Below, in pieces: positions 1 through 10,315 of a stretch of DNA of 64,000 bases. Location: contig NZ_CP159256.1 in the NCBI RefSeq assembly GCF_040438645.1, forward strand, positions 186,001 through 250,000. The letters are read 5' to 3'. Source of the stretch: Mesorhizobium sp. WSM2240. GTDB lineage: Bacteria > Pseudomonadota > Alphaproteobacteria > Rhizobiales > Rhizobiaceae. The position numbers and the translations under genes are program-made. How positions within the stretch are numbered: position 1 is the stretch's first letter; each line of letters starts with the position of its first letter. The notes beneath the pieces are model-generated. The model had not been told where the DNA came from and did no database searches. It saw only the letters and a list, made by a program, of their open reading frames with translations.

Positions 1-238
1 AGTTGCACCGTAGATCGGTTTTGTCCTCGTCGGCATCAGGCACGGTAATCGCCGCCTCGAGCAACCGGCCGCGGTCATCCACGCCGCTCTGGAACAGCAG
101 CATGATTTTCAGGGCCATGTTTTCAGCATCCGCGGAACCTCGCGTGATTTTCGATGTGCGACAGGCTTCTTCGAAAACAGATTCCAAGGTCCTGAGCTCG
201 TCCGGGTAAACGATCCCCTGAGTACCGGTGTATGGCAT
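1..238 (-). CDS. Partial small hypothetical protein (C-terminus off the left edge)
   Basis: An open frame runs from an ATG at 238 leftwards to the window edge without a stop, giving at least 79 residues. It begins MPYTGTQGIVYPDEL and later reads ALKIMLLFQSGVDD. The composition is that of a soluble, acidic-to-neutral helical protein with no membrane segment or signal peptide. I do not recognise a named family. Small proteins of this kind are common in rhizobial accessory DNA, but that is only an impression. The clean frame right up to the edge is the main support. Confidence 0.5.
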   Translation of the reverse strand, partial: MPYTGTQGIVYPDELRTLESVFEEACRTSKITRGSADAENMALKIMLLFQSGVDDRGRLLEAAITVPDADEDKTDLRCN

Positions 239-1649
239 TGTCTTGCCCCTTGCCAACTAGAACTGGACAGTAGCGCAGGTCCAGTCGGCAAGCGAGTCGT
301 TTGTATCAGGACAATCCTATCAGGTTCAGTGATAGTGCGCTTGTAGTCAAATCACTGGCGCCGAGTGGAGCCATTATCGATGCCGATCGTGACCATATGC
401 CTTCACCGTCATCTAATGCGGCCGCTTCAAGACCCCGCATTCTACCGATTGCGATATCGTCCGCAGACCCCGGCAAGCGCATGGACGACGACGTAAGCGC
501 CTGTGACCCCGTCGACGGAGCGGTCCACACAGACGATCGAACTAGATCGGGTCGATTTGGCCGGGCGCCGCTCACTTCGTTTCCACCTGATCGCTGTCAT
601 GACACAACGCGGTCTTCGTGACCGGCCGCGCCGCAGCCCCGGTCGAAACAAGAAGCCCACGGAACAGGCGAGGGGCCCAGCCTGCCTTGTGTCCACATAG
701 AATTGATACTCATGCTGCAGGCTGGTTGGTTCTCGGGCAAAGCAGCTGCCAGCGACAGATCCATGGCCCGAATGGGTTCGGACCGGATTCAGATGGAAGC
801 ATGCCAATTGGTCAGCTGTTACCTGCCAGTCTAGCCCTCGGAATATGAGGCCCAAGCCTCAGCTAGCACGGGCGGATCTAGCGGCCTTAGCAGTCCTGGA
901 GCGCCGCCGGCTTTGGCTCGGCGGGATTATCGTCCGGCGTCTAACATTCTATCAGTCTTCATCAATTGCGTGCTTCGAAGAGCATTATCGTGGCCCTATG
1001 CGGAGGCAGGTGCTGGTCCACACCGCGTCATTGCATCGCCACCTACACGGTCACATATACCGAATGCGTCGAATGTTTCCCCCTTGCATCGGCGCGTTCC
1101 CCTCTGTTGGTTTCAACTTTCAAATTTTTGCCGGACCTCACGGTCCGGCCACTTTTCGGGCACTGGTTTTGTTGGGCATCGCTCGCCTCTCAACTATCAT
1201 TCCTTTTATATATGTTGCAATCAAACATGCTGCGTCCGTGCGTCCGCATTTCACAGGTTCCATCCTCTTTCTCGGCGGGCGCCGACCTATGAGCCGGTAG
1301 TTGTAGGGACCATGGGTGAATCGTCAGGCCATTCTCCATCAATGCCCAATTGAGAGCTATCGACATGTGCCATTTTGGACAGGCCTGAACGCCCTGTCGC
1401 AACGCATTAGGGCGGTCGCTCTCAAGTGTTACGGTTTGCTTGCGGGGTCGTGAAGATTGTTGATTGCGAACCATGGCTCTACATGCCGACAGCATTGATC
1501 GCGGCGTAAGGCCGATTTCCGGCATTCGACCAGAGCCTTGGAACAAGCACTTGGCGCGGTGCCGTTTTTTCGGCGGTGTTGACTACACGCAATGAGTGCT
1601 TGATGGTTGCCCCTGAGAATAGACGCTTTGCATAGCAACGGAGGGTTTC
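239..1649. other. Gene-poor stretch of about 1.4 kb
   Basis: No frame here reads like a conserved protein, and the open frames found are out-of-frame shadows with unnatural composition. The only clear structure is a perfect hairpin at 1130-1149 (8-bp arms GCCGGACC / GGTCCGGC, 4-base loop). It has no T-run after it on the plus strand, so it is not a convincing intrinsic terminator. The stretch may be decayed island DNA. Confidence 0.5.
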
Positions 1650-2123
1650 GTGGCTGACCTCAAGGAAGGCAATTCAAACCAGGTACCTACGGAGGCACCT
1701 GTGAAGGAAGAGACAGCTGACGCTAAGAAAAAGGCGCCGACGCCGAGAAAGGGAACCGGGAGGAAGGTACGCCCACAGCGGACCAAATCCAAGAGTTCGG
1801 TCAAACAACCTTCGTTACCTGAAGCGACCCCTATCGCTCCTGCAACCCGAAAAAGATATTCTGAAAGGGAGCGGGCCGAAAAGCTTGGCGAGATCGAGAG
1901 GCAGACAGGCCGGGGAACGAGCGTCAAGGACGCTGTCAAGAAGGCGGGAATATCAGAACAAACCTATTATCAGTGGAAGAAGGCTGCCGGGGAGGCCCCA
2001 CATGGGAGCCAGCTTGAGGACCTCGTAAAGCTTGAAGAAGAAAATGCTCGTCTGAAGGCGCTCCTCGCCGCCCGGCTCCGCAACGAAAATGCCGAACTCA
2101 AGAAAAGGCTCGGGCTTGGCTAG
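1650..2123 (+). CDS. SyrB-like transcriptional regulator
   Basis: 157 residues. The start is GTG at 1650, chosen because GGAGGG lies just upstream at 1640-1645. The first 70 residues are low-complexity, rich in Lys, Glu, Pro and Thr, and probably disordered. Residues about 70-112 form a transposase-like helix-turn-helix (RYSERERAEKLGEIE, then GISEQTYYQWKKA). Residues about 123-157 form a Leu/Glu/Lys-rich coiled coil. This is the architecture of the rhizobial SyrB family, named from the S. meliloti repressor of syrM and related to IS3 OrfA proteins. The gene stands alone, with gene-poor DNA on both sides. Its target here cannot be told; no syrM or nod gene is in the window. Confidence 0.8.
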   Translation: MADLKEGNSNQVPTEAPVKEETADAKKKAPTPRKGTGRKVRPQRTKSKSSVKQPSLPEATPIAPATRKRYSERERAEKLGEIERQTGRGTSVKDAVKKAGISEQTYYQWKKAAGEAPHGSQLEDLVKLEEENARLKALLAARLRNENAELKKRLGLG

Positions 2124-2612
2124 TCACCTGAGAGCGGGCGTCGCACGCCTGCTAGCGGCTGGTACCAGGGCCAAGATCCCAATGTCCGAAATATTGACAA
2201 TGTCGGACAGACGTTGCCGCCGCACAAAGACATTGCCAACGTAGCCAATCTGCAGCAGATGACTTGAACACCTTCTAGCTCCGCTAACCCCACCTTGGTG
2301 CCCGGATTGGTACTGCCGGGCAACGATCACATAGGCGCATTGGTCAAATGGACCGTTCAGCGGACTAAGGTGAGCAACCGGCACCCGCAATAGCCGTCGT
2401 GGTGCAGCCATGCCATTCAGACACAATATCCGCCGCCGTCAACACGCGCCAGTTTGACCTTGTGGGTGACGCCGAAAGCCCCTGTCCAAGAAGCAAGGCA
2501 ACAAGACGCGGGACCCGCGACAGCCCTTCAAAGATGGGCTGCCGCTCAATTCGGATCCATGCACCAACGCTCTGTCGGGCTGTCGGGCGAGAACGGCTCC
2601 AGTTCTGTCCTG
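2124..2612. other. No recognisable gene
   Basis: The stretch between syrB-like and the end of the thi operon holds no frame with conserved-looking sequence, and I see no repeat or RNA gene in it. Confidence 0.45.
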
Positions 2613-2915
2613 TCAGTTCCCGCAGCCTCTCACATCAGTCTTCGCGGCCTTTGCCGCGGTCGGATCAGGAACGCCGGCCAGATCGGCGAATGGGTCAGGG
2701 CTTCTAATATGTCTGGTCAGCGACTGCGTGACCGTCAAGCCGCGGTCTCCCTCCAAGCTTTGACGCAGAGAAAGTGTGGTCACAGCCCGAAACGATAGTG
2801 TCAGTGCGATGCTTTCGATCGCTTCAGCCGGTTCATTTTGCAGCAAGCTCCGTGCTTGTTGACTAGCCGAGCCCGATGACAGCCACAACTTCGCACTTTC
2901 ATCCAACGCTTTCAC
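2613..2915 (-). CDS. Doubtful small gene coupled to thiD
   Basis: A 100-residue frame starts with GTG at 2915, overlapping the thiD stop as GTGA. That is the same junction style as in the rest of the thi operon. The sequence is hydrophilic (starts VKALDESAKLWLSSG) with an alanine-rich C-terminus and no motif I recognise. It could be a real seventh gene, a decayed remnant, or a chance frame in GC-rich DNA. The overlap is the only positive evidence. Confidence 0.22.
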   Translation of the reverse strand: MKALDESAKLWLSSGSASQQARSLLQNEPAEAIESIALTLSFRAVTTLSLRQSLEGDRGLTVTQSLTRHIRSPDPFADLAGVPDPTAAKAAKTDVRGCGN

Positions 2916-3700
2916 TTCACAGTAGGCGCGCGCGCGGTGGCACGGAGCTTATGAAAGACATATTGCTTGGCCACTCGTACGCTGTCTTCCAATGGCGCAT
3001 CCAACGCCAACTGAGCCGCGATCGCGGTCGCAAGCATACAGCCCGTTCCCCGCATCCCGCGGTTCAATCGAGGCGTCTCAAAGCGGACAGGCTCGCAATC
3101 CGGGCGCAGCAGGAGATCGCTCGCCCATTCGCCGGAGCTATGACCGCCCTTGGCCAGAACCACCGGCGCTCCGGCATCGAACAGAGGCCACGCCTGCATC
3201 AAAATCTCCGCCTCGTCCTTGGCCGGTTTCGAGGCGGCAAATGTCGCCAGCTCCGGCAGGTTGGGTGTGACCAGACAGCAAAGCCGTAGTAAGCGTTTGA
3301 ACGTCGCCATTCCATCGTTGGTCAGTGCGCGACCTGATGTTGACGCGAGCACCGGGTCAAGCACGACCGGGACAGGGCCCCTTTCGACGAGAACCGTAGC
3401 GATGGCCTCGGCGGCGATCTTGGTGCCGAGCATGCCGATCTTGACCGCCGCAATCTGGTTGCTTTGGAAGGCCGCGCGCATCTGCGCGACAACCAGATCG
3501 GGCGGCATGAACTCGATCACCCGCACCGTTTCGTGCGTCTGCGCAGTCACCGCCGTCACGGCAAGGCAGGCGCGCAATCCGAAAGCGGCGCTGGTTTCGA
3601 TATCGCGTGCGATGCCGGCCCCGCCGGAAGAGTCCGAACCGGCAATGACAAGCACATGCGGATCGCGCCTTAGCGCCACGGCGCGGTCGCCTCGATCCAT
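2912..3700 (-). CDS. thiD: Hydroxymethylpyrimidine/phosphomethylpyrimidine kinase
   Basis: 262 residues from the ATG at 3700. A GTG at 3679 is an alternative start that leaves only a 10-base overlap with thiE and removes 7 residues. The ribokinase-fold signatures are present: VIAGSDSSGGAG near the N-terminus and the catalytic RGTGC motif near residue 217. The enzyme phosphorylates HMP and then HMP-P to HMP-PP, the pyrimidine half of thiamine, in the cytoplasm. It is the last recognisable gene of the thiCOSGED operon and overlaps thiE, which suggests translational coupling. Control should come from the TPP riboswitch ahead of thiC. Confidence 0.93.
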   Translation of the reverse strand: MDRGDRAVALRRDPHVLVIAGSDSSGGAGIARDIETSAAFGLRACLAVTAVTAQTHETVRVIEFMPPDLVVAQMRAAFQSNQIAAVKIGMLGTKIAAEAIATVLVERGPVPVVLDPVLASTSGRALTNDGMATFKRLLRLCCLVTPNLPELATFAASKPAKDEAEILMQAWPLFDAGAPVVLAKGGHSSGEWASDLLLRPDCEPVRFETPRLNRGMRGTGCMLATAIAAQLALDAPLEDSVRVAKQYVFHKLRATARAPTVK

Positions 3701-4275
3701 TCACGCGTGCGTTGCTCCGGATCAGCGTTGAGCGTGATATCGGTGACGACCGCTGCTGAATCCGCACCCCTCTCGAAGACGCCGGCAAGCCGCTCCGGAT
3801 TGAGCCCGCCTATGGCGACGAGGGGGAGGGGAGCCACGCGCGCCTTCCATTCGGCGATCCTGTTTAGCCCTTGCGGCGCCCATTTCATCTTCTTGAGAAT
3901 GGTCGGATAGATCGGGCCGAGAGCGACATAGTCCGGCTCGGCCGCGAGCGTCGTTTCCAGTTCGATATTGTCGTGGGTCGAAAGCCCGAGCTTCAGTCCG
4001 GTGCGCCTGATCGTTGGCAGATCCGCCACGGCAAGATCCTCCTGACCGAGATGGACGAAGGCGACGTCTTCTTCGATGGCAAGCCGCCAATGATCGTTGA
4101 TGATCAGCACGCATTCGTGGGCCGCACACACCGTCTTCGCGCGGCGGATATCCGCGCGCAGCGCAGCCTCATCCTTATCCTTGATGCGAAGCTGGACGAG
4201 TTTCACGCCGAGCGGCACCAGGCGCTCGATCCAGGCCGCGTTATCGACAATGAGGTAGAATGGGTCGAGCTTCAC
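3670..4275 (-). CDS. thiE: Thiamine phosphate synthase
   Basis: 201 residues from a GTG at 4275 that overlaps the thiG stop (GTGA). The frame is open further upstream, but that part is the shadow of thiG and is not used. It condenses HMP-PP with thiazole phosphate carboxylate to thiamine phosphate. TIM-barrel motifs in order: [42 protein letters not shown] and VAIGGL. Family members are usually 200-230 residues, so it is full length. It overlaps thiG by 4 bases and thiD by 10 or 31 bases. Confidence 0.94.
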   Translation of the reverse strand: MKLDPFYLIVDNAAWIERLVPLGVKLVQLRIKDKDEAALRADIRRAKTVCAAHECVLIINDHWRLAIEEDVAFVHLGQEDLAVADLPTIRRTGLKLGLSTHDNIELETTLAAEPDYVALGPIYPTILKKMKWAPQGLNRIAEWKARVAPLPLVAIGGLNPERLAGVFERGADSAAVVTDITLNADPEQRTREWIEATAPWR

Positions 4276-5048
4276 AAGAACACCGCCTTGCCGATGACGG
4301 GCGTCGAGGGGACGGCCATGTCGCGCGGTTCCAGCATGCCAGCGTGATAGGCAGCCCAACCCGCCTCGACTACCTTCGCGAAAGAGCCGGCCATAACGAC
4401 GGGATCGCCAGCCTTCGCAATGGCTGTGTTGAGAAGCACTGCGTCGAAGCCGAGCTCCATCACCGCAGCAGCGTGCGATGGCCGGCCCAGTCCGGCATCG
4501 ACGATCAGCGGTACGGCCGGGAAATGCCCGCGTAGCGCCCGCAGGGCGTCGATATTCAACGGCCCCTTGGCCGAGCCGATCGGCGCGCACCACGGCATCA
4601 GCACCTGGCATCCGGCCTCCAGCAGCTTTTCGGCGACCACCAGATCTTCTGTCGTGTATGGAAAAACCTCAAAGCCCTCGGCGGCCAACAGGCGAGCCGC
4701 CTCGACCAGGCCGAAGACGTCAGGCTGCAGCGTGTCGTGATTGCCGATAACTTCGAGCTTAATCCAGTTGGTGCCGAAGACCTCGCGGGCCATTTGCGCC
4801 GTAGCGACTGCCTCCTTCACCGAATGGCAGCCGGCGGTATTCGGCAGCACGCGCACGCCGAGCGAACGTATATGCGACCAGAACTGGCCGCCCGTTTTGC
4901 CGCCCGACGCCTCGCGGCGCAGCGAGACGGTGACGACCGATGTTCCGGAAGCCTCTACCGCCTCGGTAAGGATTGCCGGCGAGGGATATTGCGCGGTGCC
5001 GAGGAGCAGGCGCGAGGGAAGTTCGGTATCGTAGACGGTTAGGGTCAT
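4272..5048 (-). CDS. thiG: Thiazole synthase
   Basis: 258 residues from the ATG at 5048, two bases after the thiS stop. Upstream in-frame ATG codons fall inside thiS and were rejected. ThiG forms the thiazole ring from DXP, dehydroglycine and sulfur carried by ThiS. Visible family signatures are [11 protein letters not shown] at the N-terminus, [11 protein letters not shown] mid-protein (Lys as in the Schiff-base region) and [18 protein letters not shown] in the phosphate-binding part. Its dehydroglycine partner should be ThiO, encoded two genes upstream. The gene is intact and of normal length. Confidence 0.95.
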   Translation of the reverse strand: MTLTVYDTELPSRLLLGTAQYPSPAILTEAVEASGTSVVTVSLRREASGGKTGGQFWSHIRSLGVRVLPNTAGCHSVKEAVATAQMAREVFGTNWIKLEVIGNHDTLQPDVFGLVEAARLLAAEGFEVFPYTTEDLVVAEKLLEAGCQVLMPWCAPIGSAKGPLNIDALRALRGHFPAVPLIVDAGLGRPSHAAAVMELGFDAVLLNTAIAKAGDPVVMAGSFAKVVEAGWAAYHAGMLEPRDMAVPSTPVIGKAVFL

Positions 5049-5050
5049 CG

Positions 5051-5248
5051 TCAGCCCCCCTGTCGTGGAGTCAGGATTTCGACGCGGTCTCCGTCGGTCA
5101 GCCGGCATTGGCTCCGCTCGACGGCCCGCACCAGCTCACCGTTGAGGGCGGTGGCAAGCCAGTCGCCCTCGTATTCCAGTTCGGACAGAAGCTTATCGAG
5201 CGTCCCGGACGACACCTGCCGGGCTTGGCCGTTTATCAAAAGTTTCAT
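5051..5248 (-). CDS. thiS: Sulfur carrier protein ThiS
   Basis: 65 residues, starting MKLLINGQ and ending with the obligatory Gly-Gly (RQGG), the site that becomes a thiocarboxylate and delivers sulfur to ThiG. The start ATG at 5248 has GAGGGA about ten bases upstream. The gene begins inside the 3' end of thiO (56-base overlap, different frame). No thiF is present in the window, so the adenylating enzyme must be encoded elsewhere, as in several rhizobia. Confidence 0.95.
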   Translation of the reverse strand: MKLLINGQARQVSSGTLDKLLSELEYEGDWLATALNGELVRAVERSQCRLTDGDRVEILTPRQGG

Positions 5249-6227
5249 GGTGCAATTCCCTCGTCGCCTGTTTTCCGAAGATAAAGTCCGCCGCCCGGCG
5301 CGCCATCGCGGGCGCAAAGAGAAAGCCGTGTCGGTAGAAGCCGTTGATGCTGATTTCCGCCCCGTCCTCTTGGACGCGCGGCAGGTTATCGGGATAGGCC
5401 GGGCGGATGCCCGCCCCGGTTTCGATGATCTCCGCTTCGCCGAAAGCCGGATGCAGGCCGTAGGCGGCGTTGAGAAGCTCCATGGCGGAGCGTGCGGTGA
5501 TCGGTCCGTCCGCATCGTTCTCAATCATCGTCGCGCCGACCATAAAGCAGCCGTCACCGCGTGGGACCAGATAGACCGGGATCCGAGGATGGAGAAGCCG
5601 CACCGGCCGGGTTAGCGCGACATCCCGGGTCCGTAGGATGATCATCTCCCCTCGCACGCCGCGCAGCGCTTTGTCCGTTTCCCCAGCCCCCATGCCTGTG
5701 CAATCAACCATCCGGTCGAATCGCGCACCCGTCGGCGGTTTTGTCTGCCCGAAGAGAAAGCGGACGCCAAAACCGTGCAGTCTCTTGTGCAACCGCAACA
5801 GCGCCCGGCGCGGATCGACATGGGCTTCGTGCGCGAAAAAAAGCCCGGCGCGAAAGCGGCCGGCAAGGTCGGGTTCCAATGTGGCAAGCTCGTCCGCGGA
5901 AAGATGCGCATGACCCTCCGTCCGTACCGCAAAGCGCCGAAGCTCGGCAACGTCACGCGGCGGCGCGACCACCAGCGTTCCCTCGAACCGCACGAGGCCC
6001 GGCAGCGTTTTTTCCCACCATCGGGCTGCGCTCTCGCCAAGCGTGATGACCGACCGGTCCGCGCTTTCAGCCTCGCAAAATGGCGCGAGCATCCCGCCGG
6101 CGAGCCGGGAGGCGCCGGCGCCGATCGCCGGCTCCCTCTCGACAACCATGATGTCTGCTCCGCGCGTGGCGAGCTCGTATGCGGCGGTAAGACCGGCGAC
6201 GCCAGCGCCTCGGATGAGGACACGCAT
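5193..6227 (-). CDS. thiO: Glycine oxidase ThiO
   Basis: 344 residues from the ATG at 6227. It lies two bases past the thiC stop and has GGGGAG at good spacing. A TTG at 6233 overlapping the thiC stop is the alternative. ThiO oxidises glycine to dehydroglycine for thiazole synthesis. A Rossmann FAD motif (IRGAGVAGLTAAYELA) is followed by the VVERE strand end, and the C-terminal GAGIRPAYPDNLP is typical of DAO-fold oxidases. The C-terminus runs about 18 codons into thiS, a longer overlap than is usual. Confidence 0.92.
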   Translation of the reverse strand: MRVLIRGAGVAGLTAAYELATRGADIMVVEREPAIGAGASRLAGGMLAPFCEAESADRSVITLGESAARWWEKTLPGLVRFEGTLVVAPPRDVAELRRFAVRTEGHAHLSADELATLEPDLAGRFRAGLFFAHEAHVDPRRALLRLHKRLHGFGVRFLFGQTKPPTGARFDRMVDCTGMGAGETDKALRGVRGEMIILRTRDVALTRPVRLLHPRIPVYLVPRGDGCFMVGATMIENDADGPITARSAMELLNAAYGLHPAFGEAEIIETGAGIRPAYPDNLPRVQEDGAEISINGFYRHGFLFAPAMARRAADFIFGKQATRELHHETFDKRPSPAGVVRDAR

Positions 6228-6229
6228 GC

Positions 6230-8074
<1,845 letters not shown>

Positions 8075-8190
8075 TCATGCATTGGAGACCCAGTTCTGTG
8101 CCGGAAGGATGAGACGCTTCATCAGTATAAGGTTCGGGCTTTCCGCCTGAATTCCTTGCGGGCGTATTTGCCCATGAAGCGCTTGCACCG

Positions 8191-8282
8191 TCCCTACGCC
8201 AGTATGAACTGGATCAGGTTCAACGGGTCACTGCGCTGCGAAGAGCCAGCAGTATCTCAGCCCCTTGTCGGGACTCCCCTGG
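8191..8282 (-). promoter_or_regulatory. TPP riboswitch (THI element) of thiC
   Basis: Read on the minus strand, the segment has the conserved order of the THI box: GGGGAGTCCC at the 5' end, GGGGCTGAGA, then GACCCGTTGAACCTGATC and finally CTGGCGTAGGGA. The P1 arms GGGGAGTCCC / GTAGGGA lie at its two ends. It is about 130 bases from the thiC start. In the spacer, ATGAAGC (8174-8180) and GCTTCAT (8117-8123) could pair and may belong to the switch between open and closed leaders. That pairing is inference. Confidence 0.95.
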
Positions 8283-8293
8283 TGAAGAGGTCA

Positions 8294-8322
8294 AGTTGAA
8301 CGACGCCTCGTCGACTTGTCAA
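8294..8322 (-). promoter_or_regulatory. Predicted thiC promoter
   Basis: On the minus strand TTGACA (8322-8317) and TCAACT (8299-8294) are separated by 17 bases. That fits a housekeeping sigma promoter that would start transcription just upstream of the riboswitch aptamer. Confidence 0.5.
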
Positions 8323-8652
8323 GCGCTTGCCTCAGCATCACACCGAACGTGCGCCGTGCCGCGTTGCAAAATTACAGGCCCCACCCGCGCTAAGTGGGGT
8401 GCAAAACGCCCCTTGATTAGCATGCCCCTTGAGTTCCTCGCGCAGGCCGGGCCCCTCTGGCAGTTCTTCAGAACTGTGATGTCGGACTGGAATGTCCAAT
8501 CCGGTGGCCTGGTGCTTGGGAGTTCAGCCGCAGTCCCTTGAGCTGTAAACGTCGATTCGGAAGTGCGCCGTCACTTTCCGAGCGGCTCATGGTTGAGGTC
8601 TTTCTCCGACAGCATGGCGGTCACCTTCTGATGACAAGAGAGTGGGTGCCAC
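8323..8652. other. No gene seen
   Basis: The stretch between the thi promoter and the TerC remnant holds no supported coding region. I looked for a manganese-type leader ahead of the TerC remnant and could not recognise one. Confidence 0.4.
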
Positions 8653-8869
8653 ATGACCGAATTCCTGACTCCAGAAGCCCTATAGCCCTTCTCTAGTCAT
8701 CATGATCGACTTGGTCTTGGCAGGTGACAATGCCATCGTGATCGGCTTGGCCGCTGCTGGTCTACCGAAGAACAACGCAGCAAAAGCCATTCTCATGGGC
8801 ATCCTCGCCGTCATGGTGCTGCAAATCATCTTTGCCGCCGCCACAACTCAGCTACTGCAGATTGTCTGA
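8653..8869 (+). pseudogene. TerC/YjbE-family membrane protein remnant
   Basis: A broken N-terminal piece of a TerC-type integral membrane protein (families of about 200 or more residues). The ATG at 8653 encodes MTEFLTPEAL and then meets a TAG. The frame resumes at ATG 8702 with MIDLVLAGDNAIVIGLAAAG, the hallmark first transmembrane helix with its acidic metal-binding residues. It continues through a second helix and ends at a TGA at 8867 right after LLQIV. The rest of the gene is absent. TerC-like proteins are tied to metal (Mn) export or tellurite resistance; this copy cannot work. Confidence 0.75.
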
Positions 8870-8983
8870 TCGTCCTCGTGCAAAGTCGGCCGATTGGCTG
8901 TGAATCGGCCCTTTAATTTTCGAGTAGTGGTCAAGCCATTTCTTTCGTTCCGGTAGCGAGGACACCGAGTAGGCCTCCTCAGG

Positions 8984-9337
8984 TCACCGGCGTGCCTCCC
9001 TCGATGACGGTCCCGACTTGGACGAGGTCGAAGAGGACGAAGCGCTGGACGGGGTGGCCTGACCCCCATGAGTTCTTTTGGAACGGGCAGTCACGACAAG
9101 AATTCGCGCCTCAAGCGCTGCGTCTGCAAACGCTTGACGGGCCTCTTCAGCTGTCACGTGCCCCTGCGTGGCGCCCCGCAATGCTTCGTCTGCCATCTGG
9201 AACATCGGGCCGTTGTGGTCCGGCCATTTGTCGTTCGCGAGGCACTCCGATGCCACCCAAACGGTGTGGACCAGGCGGGTTTTGCCGGGTTTGCCAAAGC
9301 TGATGCGAACCGGCCGATCAAAGCGGATCTGTTTCAT
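8984..9337 (-). CDS. DUF982 domain protein (first copy)
   Basis: 117 residues from the ATG at 9337; the frame is open further upstream, but the domain starts here. Residues about 1-80 follow the DUF982 pattern: RFDRPVRISFG, then TVWVASECLANDKWP, then a C-terminal helix EARQAFADAALEARILVV. The last 35 residues are a Ser/Arg/Gly-rich tail that looks disordered. DUF982 is a small family abundant in rhizobial plasmids and has no known function. A second copy lies 106 bases upstream on the same strand and a third near 56.6 kb. Confidence 0.75.
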   Translation of the reverse strand: MKQIRFDRPVRISFGKPGKTRLVHTVWVASECLANDKWPDHNGPMFQMADEALRGATQGHVTAEEARQAFADAALEARILVVTARSKRTHGGQATPSSASSSSTSSKSGPSSREARR

Positions 9338-9443
9338 TGCTCTTTCGAACGGCGATCGCCATCCGAGGCTCCGAATACGTCCCGATCCTGTCGGCATCAG
9401 TCCTCTTCCATCGGGAAGCCGGCCTCCGCGGCGATGACTGTCT

Positions 9444-9731
9444 TCACCCATGCCCGAGCGCAGCAGTCTCACCCGGTTGCATCACTACAAGGATTTTCGC
9501 CTCCTTCGCCGCTTGCATGAATGCTTCGCGCGCGAATGCGGGTGGTTCACTTCCCGCGAGCACCTTCATGCACGCCATTCGCGCCTGAATGCGTGTAGCC
9601 GTCTCGCCGATCGGCCAGTCGTAGAGCAGCATTTCCGCGGCCTCTCTGGCGCTGGAAACGCAGCGTTCTCCGGCGTCCGTCGCCACCGGAACCGGTTCTT
9701 CAAAGGGCCCAAGATCGACGTCGTCGCGCAT
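9444..9731 (-). CDS. DUF982 domain protein (second copy)
   Basis: 95 residues from the ATG at 9731, which has AAAGGAGG upstream. The family pattern is clear: PVPVATDAGERCVSSAREAAE, LLYDWPIGE, then FAREAFMQAAKEAKILVVM. It shares the pattern but not close identity with the neighbour at 8984-9337, so this is an old duplication or two separate acquisitions. Function unknown; no signal peptide or membrane segment. Confidence 0.82.
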   Translation of the reverse strand: MRDDVDLGPFEEPVPVATDAGERCVSSAREAAEMLLYDWPIGETATRIQARMACMKVLAGSEPPAFAREAFMQAAKEAKILVVMQPGETAALGHG

Positions 9732-10315
9732 CGCAGCCTCCTTTGGGAGTTGAAGAGCCGCGATCGAGCGCGGTTGCGTAACGATTCCGCACCTGCGCTT
9801 ACATAACGTGAGCAAATCCTCATGAGCTGCGGTCCATCGACGTTGCCCACTGGGGCCGTGCACCTCGAGTGCGAGCTTTCGATCAGGACCCGAGCCGCGC
9901 GAATGGCATTATGGCCAGCGGCGTGTGAAAAGCCGCACTTACAGGTCGGATACATGGCCGCACCAACCAGCAACTGCAAAATGCTCAAATAAACCCTTGC
10001 CAACGGAGAGCCGTCCATACGGCCCCAAGGCTGCCGGGAGGAAATGCCCCATGTCGACCAAGAGCCAAACTTTGTCTTCGCCCGGAAGCGGACATCCCCG
10101 GTGGTCATGCTGGAAGTTGTAGTCGCGCCAATCTCGGACGCTTCTTGGATCGCGAACGAACGACAGGGTATCTCTCAGAACCGGCCGCTTGTTGTCTAAC
10201 AGCGTGGCCGCTCGAAACGTCGTCCAGTTGGCGCGCGTTACACAATTTAACGAAGCCCGCGTCCAAACGGGCCATATATCGGCTTCAACTGCGCCCCGTT
10301 ACGGCCAGAAGCATT
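9732..10315. other. No recognisable gene
   Basis: About 580 bases between the DUF982 gene and the kinase gene. Overlapping open frames exist on both strands, but none has a plausible start, composition or family pattern. Confidence 0.4.

Noticed and set aside
1130..1149. Intrinsic terminator
   Set aside because: The stem is perfect but no T-run follows on either strand and no gene ends nearby.
8541..8652. Manganese (yybP-ykoY) riboswitch ahead of the TerC remnant
   Set aside because: TerC genes often have one, but I could not find its conserved loop sequences here.
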